Assembly: GCA_021604885.1 (NCBI GenBank)
Contig: BQJV01000093.1
Span: 1-9,458 of the forward strand
Direction of reading: 5' to 3'
DNA length: 9,458 bases
Source of the DNA: Acidimicrobiales bacterium
Lineage (GTDB): Bacteria; Actinomycetota; Acidimicrobiia; Acidimicrobiales; Aldehydirespiratoraceae
Every line of letters begins with the position of its first letter. Positions within the stretch are counted from its first letter, which is position 1. The notes under the pieces are model-generated. The model saw only the letters and a list, made by a program, of their open reading frames with translations. It had not been told where the DNA came from and ran no database searches. Shown here piece after piece: positions 6,330 to 9,458 of this stretch. Position numbers and translations under genes: made by a program.

Positions 6330-7369
6330 GGGCGGATCTCCTCTGCACTGACCAGCGACGGGGGGATCCCGTCACTGTCCCGACGTTCGAGCACACCCTT
6401 TTCGATCCACCGATCGAGATCGATCCATCGTTCGAGGAGCCATTCGGCGAGATCGCCGTCCGGCACCTCGGCCCTCGGGATGCGCCAGAGTCGCACACGG
6501 ACCGGGGATTCGAGCGGAAGGGCCCGGCGAATCGACACGAGATCGCTGAAGGCCTCCATTCCCTCATGGGCGACGAGAAGGATGTCCGCATCGGGTGCGC
6601 CCGCCAGGAGTGCCTCGGTGCCGGCGGGTCGGGGAGGAAGGATGTGTTCGAGCGTGCGGGCCGCCGGCTCGAGATCCGGCCGTCCTTCGCCGAGCCGCGT
6701 CGCGGCGCGATCGAGCCGCTCGGGGGTGAAGAACGTGCCCTCCGGAAAGATGACGGCGACGCCGTCCCCGAGCCCCGATGCGAGTTCCTCGAGGCGGTCC
6801 CACAAGGGGGACTCATCGGACGGTGAGCGGTCGACGAACACGTTGGGCAGCAGGTTGCCGACGATGTCCATCGCCGGTGCCCACTGGAGATCGTCCTTGA
6901 GCGTGTAGCGCAGACGGCGACGTCCGACGATCCCGAAGAGCAGCACGGGCAGGATGGAGTCTGCGTGGCTCGCGTGGCGGGCGAGCGCGATGGCGCGACC
7001 GTGGCCGAGCTCCTCCGGATTCTCGACCACCCAGCGCACACCCGCGAGGACGCGGAGGTTGGTGATGTGGCGGCCGGCCCACCACCACTCGAGGCGATGG
7101 AAGCGCCCCTGCGCCGGTTCGCGGCGCAGTCGGCCGACGTGCCAGACCAACATGCCCGCCATCGCGATGATGGCGGCGAACTCAACGGCGAGGGTCGCCA
7201 CGGTCAGGAGCCACATCCGGGTGCGGCGGAAGCGGTCGCGCGTGACGAGGTCGGTGGCCCCGAGGATCAGCACCGCGAGAGGCGTCGCGACCACACCGAT
7301 CGTCGTCGCGACGACCGTGACCGTGATGCTGATCGGGCGACGAATCGCCGGCCGGGGCAGGGCGACCAT
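6326..7369 (-). CDS. PlsC-like membrane acyltransferase
   Basis: 347 residues from ATG 7369. Two N-terminal membrane spans (about 14-37 and 52-76) anchor it. The acyltransferase domain follows: ALARHASHADS has the catalytic H-x4-D pair (H132, D137); NVFVDRS (176-182) matches acceptor-binding motif II; VIFPEGTFF (206-214) is motif III. A later VAHEG replaces the usual proline motif IV. Such enzymes transfer an acyl group from acyl-CoA or acyl-ACP to a glycerophospholipid or related alcohol, on the cytoplasmic face of the membrane. The protein is longer than minimal PlsC (about 240 residues), mainly by the N-terminal anchor and a C-terminal extension, so its acceptor may not be 1-acylglycerol-3-phosphate. 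An upstream start at 7465 would run through the divergent promoter region and adds no recognisable sequence. First gene of the leftward cluster. Confidence 0.87.
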   Translation of the reverse strand: MVALPRPAIRRPISITVTVVATTIGVVATPLAVLILGATDLVTRDRFRRTRMWLLTVATLAVEFAAIIAMAGMLVWHVGRLRREPAQGRFHRLEWWWAGRHITNLRVLAGVRWVVENPEELGHGRAIALARHASHADSILPVLLFGIVGRRRLRYTLKDDLQWAPAMDIVGNLLPNVFVDRSPSDESPLWDRLEELASGLGDGVAVIFPEGTFFTPERLDRAATRLGEGRPDLEPAARTLEHILPPRPAGTEALLAGAPDADILLVAHEGMEAFSDLVSIRRALPLESPVRVRLWRIPRAEVPDGDLAEWLLERWIDLDRWIEKGVLERRDSDGIPPSLVSAEEIRP

Positions 7370-7376
7370 GACGTCG

Positions 7377-7382
7377 ACCGTA
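7377..7382 (-). promoter_or_regulatory. -10 box TACGGT before the acyltransferase gene
   Basis: On the minus strand TACGGT is followed by 7 nt and then ATG 7369. It fits TANNNT at a spacing that would put the start of transcription at the ATG. There is no ribosome-binding site and no convincing -35. Confidence 0.4.
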
Positions 7383-7413
7383 CCGCGGTTCCTCGCCGCG
7401 TCGCCGGGCCGTA

Positions 7414-7441
7414 TTGCATTCTCATGCTGTTTCAGTATGTT
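7414..7441 (+). promoter_or_regulatory. Possible promoter for the helical protein gene
   Basis: TTGCAT (7414-7419), 16 nt, TATGTT (7436-7441), within an A/T-richer patch. Transcription would start near 7449, about 40 nt before ATG 7488. The divergent gap 7370-7487 therefore seems to serve both strands. Motif quality is moderate (four of six -10 matches, three of six -35). Confidence 0.35.
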
Positions 7442-7487
7442 TGACTCACCTCCCCGCGAAAGCAATCATCGAGATACCGAGGTTGTC

Positions 7488-7928
7488 ATGAGCGATGCCG
7501 TCGCGGAGACCAGCGCAGCGATCCGGGAACGGGAGATCCTGCGGTCGGACGCGTCCTGGGCCGCCCGCCGTGCGGAGGACGCCCGAGTGCTCGCCCGCGA
7601 CATCGGTCGGCGTCGTCGTCTGCTCGTCACCCGCGACGATGCCGCGGTGGCGCGCCACACCGCCGATGTGTGGAGCTCGCGCGCCGCGTCACGCAGCCGC
7701 GAGGAACTGCAGCGCGCCGTCGGCTTCTCGCTCTGGGCCGCATCGGACGGTTTGCGCGAAACCGAGCTAGCGCTCGAAGCGCGCGCCCGGGAGCTGGATC
7801 GTGATGCGCAGCACCTCCAGCGTGCAGCCGACGCGGTGGTGATCGGGCCGGTGATCGTGCTGATGCCGACGGAGGTTCAGGCCGCGACCGTGCCGACGTC
7901 GAACCCGGTGCCGCGGGGGAACAGATAG
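7488..7928 (+). CDS. Helical, charged protein of unknown function
   Basis: 146 residues. ATG 7488 has GAGG 5 nt upstream (7479-7482), which decides the start. Residues 1-120 are almost free of proline and glycine and rich in Ala, Arg, Glu and Asp, with heptad-like runs such as AETSAAIREREILRSDASW and ELALEARARELDRDAQHL, so a long coiled-coil or helical bundle is likely. The last 25 residues (VVIGPVIVLMPTEVQ and on) are more hydrophobic and then proline-rich. There is no signal peptide and no family I recognise. The last 52 bp overlap, on the opposite strand, the end of the alpha/beta hydrolase gene, so both C-termini are written in the same DNA. The promoter-like patch and good ribosome-binding site support a real gene. 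Confidence 0.65.
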   Translation: MSDAVAETSAAIREREILRSDASWAARRAEDARVLARDIGRRRRLLVTRDDAAVARHTADVWSSRAASRSREELQRAVGFSLWAASDGLRETELALEARARELDRDAQHLQRAADAVVIGPVIVLMPTEVQAATVPTSNPVPRGNR

Positions 7929-8659
7929 CGCAGCGGACCGGCGGGCTTGAAGCGCTGCCACTGGTCCGACGGCTGAGCGAGCCGGTCGGCGATGATCCAC
8001 ATTGCCGCCGGGTTGAAACCCAGCCCACAGTGGCTGCCGCGGACCTCGATGTTCTCGGTGTGCGGATGATGGACGTTGAGGCACTGGGACCAGTGCACGA
8101 TGCCGTCGGTCTTCGTGTAGATCGAGGTGGTCCAGACCGGGATCGGGTCGCGCGCCCACGACGGGACGCGATGCTGTTCGAAGTGCGGGTCGTGGCGGTT
8201 CTGCAGGGCTCGGAACGCGCCACTCGCGTTCGACTCGTGGCTGCCGGTGGTCTGGAACGGCGAGCCCATCGTGATCACCTGACGCACGACGTCCGGCGCG
8301 AGCCGGGCGATCTCGCGGGCGTAGATGCCGCCGAGGCTCCAGCCGACGATGTCGATCGGCCCATGGGCCTGGTGCAGACGGTCGACCCGGCGCACCATGC
8401 CGTCGATGATCTCGTTGCTCGGTCCGATGTTTCGGCCCTGCTTCCACGCGTGAACGTCGTGTCCGAGATGGCCGAGCAGGCGCCGCATCGCCCGGGTGCT
8501 CGAGTCGTCGGCGAGGAACCCAGGGAGGACCAGAACGGGTCGGCGTTCCCCGCGAGGAAGCATCGCCGCGAGCGCCGGCGCACTCAATGCGAAGGAACTC
8601 ATCTCACCCAGCGCGCGAAGCTCCAACGCAGCGAGTACTCGTGACGGGCGGGTCGGCAT
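7877..8659 (-). CDS. Alpha/beta hydrolase (lipase/esterase-like)
   Basis: 260 residues from ATG 8659. The fold's landmarks are present: VLVLPGFLADDSS (oxyanion region, 42-54), GWSLGG nucleophile elbow (S108), acidic residue D185 in YTKTDGIVHW, and H210 in RGSHCGLGFNP, giving a complete Ser-Asp-His triad. The PGF near the oxyanion hole, the serine elbow and the GSHCGL context resemble PGAP1/triacylglycerol-lipase-like hydrolases that act on lipid or ester substrates; the substrate is not determinable. No clear signal peptide, so probably cytoplasmic. ATG 8659 has GGAAAG 9 nt upstream (8674-8669); an in-frame TTG at 8695 is less likely. It follows the selenoprotein candidate by 44 bp on the same strand and may be co-transcribed with it. 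Its 3' end overlaps the convergent gene by 52 bp. Confidence 0.87.
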   Translation of the reverse strand: MPTRPSRVLAALELRALGEMSSFALSAPALAAMLPRGERRPVLVLPGFLADDSSTRAMRRLLGHLGHDVHAWKQGRNIGPSNEIIDGMVRRVDRLHQAHGPIDIVGWSLGGIYAREIARLAPDVVRQVITMGSPFQTTGSHESNASGAFRALQNRHDPHFEQHRVPSWARDPIPVWTTSIYTKTDGIVHWSQCLNVHHPHTENIEVRGSHCGLGFNPAAMWIIADRLAQPSDQWQRFKPAGPLRYLFPRGTGFDVGTVAA

Positions 8660-8703
8660 GACGCAAAGCTTTCCATTGCCGCGATCCGATCGCAACGTGG
8701 CCG

Positions 8704-9183
8704 TCAGTCTCCCGGTGTCGGAATGGTCATCGTCGGGAGTTCCGGTGCCGGGCCCCAGGCGATCGCGGCCTTCGAGAATCCCTGGGCCACGGCGACCGTC
8801 AGCGTCAGCTCGGCGATCTCCGCCGGCGAGAAGCTCGTGGCGGCGACGGCGGTTGCGGCGTCATCGTCGGCCGCGCCGATCACCACATCGGCCCAGGCCA
8901 CGGTGGTCTTCCAGCGATCGGGCAGATCCGATGTCGCGACGTCGTCGTCGATCCGGGAGACGTGATCCTCGGTCAGCCCCTGCTGCTGCGCACCTGCGAA
9001 GCGGAGGTTGCGTCAAATCCCACAATCGGTGATGCGGGCGTTGCGCAGACGGCCGACCTCCTTCGTCGCCTGGTCCACCGCGCCGCGCTGCCACAATTCG
9101 GCATAGAAGCGGTCGAACCGGCTGTTCAGTTCGGCGTCGTGTTCGAAGAAGTTCATCGACCCCTCGGGCGGCGCGATCCTCAT
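8704..9183 (-). CDS. AhpD/carboxymuconolactone decarboxylase-family selenoprotein (in-frame UGA = Sec57)
   Basis: 159 residues if the TGA at 9015-9013 is read as selenocysteine. Before the TGA the product reads TKEVGRLRNARITDCGI; after it, in the same frame, RNLRFAGAQQQGLTEDHV continues without another stop to TGA 8706-8704. E42 followed by eleven residues, C54, two residues and Sec57 reproduces the E-x11-C-x-x-C active site of AhpD-like proteins with exact spacing, the TGA standing in for the second cysteine. Position U+4 is Arg, not the usual His. Family members reduce peroxides or disulfides or act as decarboxylases; a C-x-x-U pair indicates thiol/selenol redox chemistry, probably peroxidatic or disulfide-reducing. 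A SECIS-like hairpin follows the TGA. ATG 9183 overlaps the stop of the upstream paralogue (ATGA); ATG 9156, with GAGGGG just before it, is the alternative. A plain nonsense mutation is the rival reading. Confidence 0.78.
8977..9007 (-). promoter_or_regulatory. Candidate bacterial SECIS element
   Basis: Directly 3' of the recoded TGA on the minus strand. The upper hairpin GCTTCGCAGGTGCGCAGC (9002-8985) folds as GCU/AGC (3 bp), a U/C mismatch, CGC/GCG (3 bp) and the apical loop AGGU. CCUC (9007-9004) can pair with GGGG (8980-8977) as a lower stem. The loop begins 17 nt after the TGA, inside the 16-37 nt range known for bacterial SECIS, and has a G among its first two bases. E. coli fdhF, as I recall it (GGUUGCAGGUCUGCACC), has the same layout: 3 bp, U bulge, 3 bp, GGU-containing loop, with GCAGGU at positions 16-21 after UGA, as here. 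SelB would bind this structure in the mRNA. Confidence 0.65.
9013..9015 (-). other. Recoded UGA (selenocysteine codon)
   Basis: The TGA lies in the frame of the CMD-family gene between ATT (Ile56) and CGC (Arg58), at the second position of the redox C-x-x-C motif. Its frame is shared by the start at 9183 and the C-terminal coding part down to 8704, so no frameshift is needed. Confidence 0.78.
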
Positions 9184-9458
9184 GGCAGCCGACCGAGCGC
9201 GAGAGCCGCTCGGGCCTGCGCCTCGATGGTGGCGAGTCCGATCGTGAAGGCGGCGACCTGGGCATCGTCGAGATGGTGACGGACATCAGCGGCGAGATCG
9301 TCGGTCATCGCATGGGGATCGATCACCCACATCTCCGTGAACGCGAGACAAGCGAGCGTCGCCGCGGTGCCCTCGGCGGGCTCCGGCGCGGTTCGGTGTC
9401 GGCCGGCGTCGGCAGGCGCGCCGGTGAGCGCGCACACACGTCGACGACAGGCTTCGAG
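9180..9458 (-). CDS. CMD/AhpD-family paralogue lacking the cysteine pair, 5' truncated
   Basis: The frame is open from the window edge (position 9458) to TGA at 9182-9180; 92 C-terminal residues are visible, and the N-terminus lies outside. LACLAFTEMWVIDPHAMTDDLAADVRHHLDDAQVAAFTIGLATIEAQARAALALG is typical of the C-terminal half of carboxymuconolactone-decarboxylase-like proteins. The visible start, LEACRRRVCALTGAPAD, aligns with the motif E-x11-C-x-x-C, but the two cysteine positions are Ala and Asp, so this copy should lack CMD thiol redox activity. CMD proteins usually form oligomers, so it may be a structural or substrate-binding partner of the next gene, whose ATG overlaps its stop (ATGA). 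A GTG at 9437 is in frame but would remove conserved-looking sequence. Confidence 0.75.
   Translation of the reverse strand, partial: LEACRRRVCALTGAPADAGRHRTAPEPAEGTAATLACLAFTEMWVIDPHAMTDDLAADVRHHLDDAQVAAFTIGLATIEAQARAALALGRLP

Noticed and set aside
5496..6908. A 470-codon + strand open frame across the minus-strand cluster
   Set aside because: It lies antisense to three genes with clear family motifs, has a His/Asp/Arg-biased low-complexity translation, and is a by-product of high GC.
7370..7465. N-terminal extension of the acyltransferase to 7465
   Set aside because: It would cross the divergent promoter region, and the residues look non-coding; ATG 7369 has a well-placed -10 box.
8660..8695. 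TTG 8695 as the hydrolase start
   Set aside because: ATG 8659 has GGAAAG at 9 nt spacing; the 12 extra residues are not family-like.
8704..9183. Pseudogene reading of the CMD gene (simple nonsense mutation)
   Set aside because: The TGA falls at the one position where Sec is chemically expected, the frame stays open and family-like after it, and a SECIS-like hairpin follows. It remains the main rival explanation and is listed as a refutation route.
8861..9286. Other open frames over the CMD locus (8861-9286 minus; 8962-9279 plus)
   Set aside because: Their translations are Arg/Pro-rich with no family motifs, and they would exclude the recognisable CMD sequence.

Overview
The window is GC-rich, gene-dense bacterial DNA. 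It most likely comes from an actinobacterium, possibly an Acidimicrobiia / Ilumatobacter-like lineage. The clues are a DUF3566 membrane protein next to tRNA-Ile(GAT) as in mycobacteria, a FliA/WhiG-type sigma factor, short GC-rich -10 boxes placed directly before start codons, and hairpins without U-tracts. The class-level placement is inference.

Left part (1-4756, all + strand): the 3' end of a DUF3445 (heme-dependent oxidative N-demethylase-like) gene; a DUF3566 two-span membrane protein; tRNA-Ile(GAT) with its own promoter, followed by two hairpins; a 51-aa single-span membrane protein whose stop overlaps the start of a saccharopine-dehydrogenase-like Rossmann protein (ATGA); a roughly 240-bp A/T-richer regulatory gap with a candidate sigma-28-type promoter; a FliA/WhiG-family sigma factor; a hairpin terminator; and a DUF3105 lipoprotein whose start codon lies at the exact centre of a perfect 24-bp palindrome.

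Middle (4758-7369, - strand): a three-gene cluster transcribed leftwards. It encodes a PlsC-like membrane acyltransferase, a DUF1295 (steroid 5-alpha-reductase-like) membrane protein coupled by ATGA, and an inositol-monophosphatase-family enzyme of probable histidinol-phosphatase type. A divergent promoter region (7370-7487) separates it from a + strand helical protein of unknown function.

Right part (7877-9458, - strand): a putative operon of two tandem AhpD/carboxymuconolactone-decarboxylase (CMD) family genes followed by an alpha/beta hydrolase. The second CMD gene is the main result. It reads through an in-frame TGA (9015-9013) placed exactly at the second cysteine of the family's E-x11-C-x-x-C motif, giving C-G-I-U. 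A bacterial SECIS-like hairpin follows at the expected distance, with a U bulge/mismatch and an AGGU apical loop at the same spacing as in E. coli fdhF. I interpret the gene as a selenoprotein that ordinary gene calling would split or call broken. The upstream CMD paralogue has Ala and Asp where the two cysteines should be.

Recurring theme: TAGCGT or related TANNNT boxes sit 6-8 nt before the start of several genes and about 11 nt before the tRNA. This suggests leaderless transcription is common here. I see no mobile elements, CRISPR arrays or rRNA.
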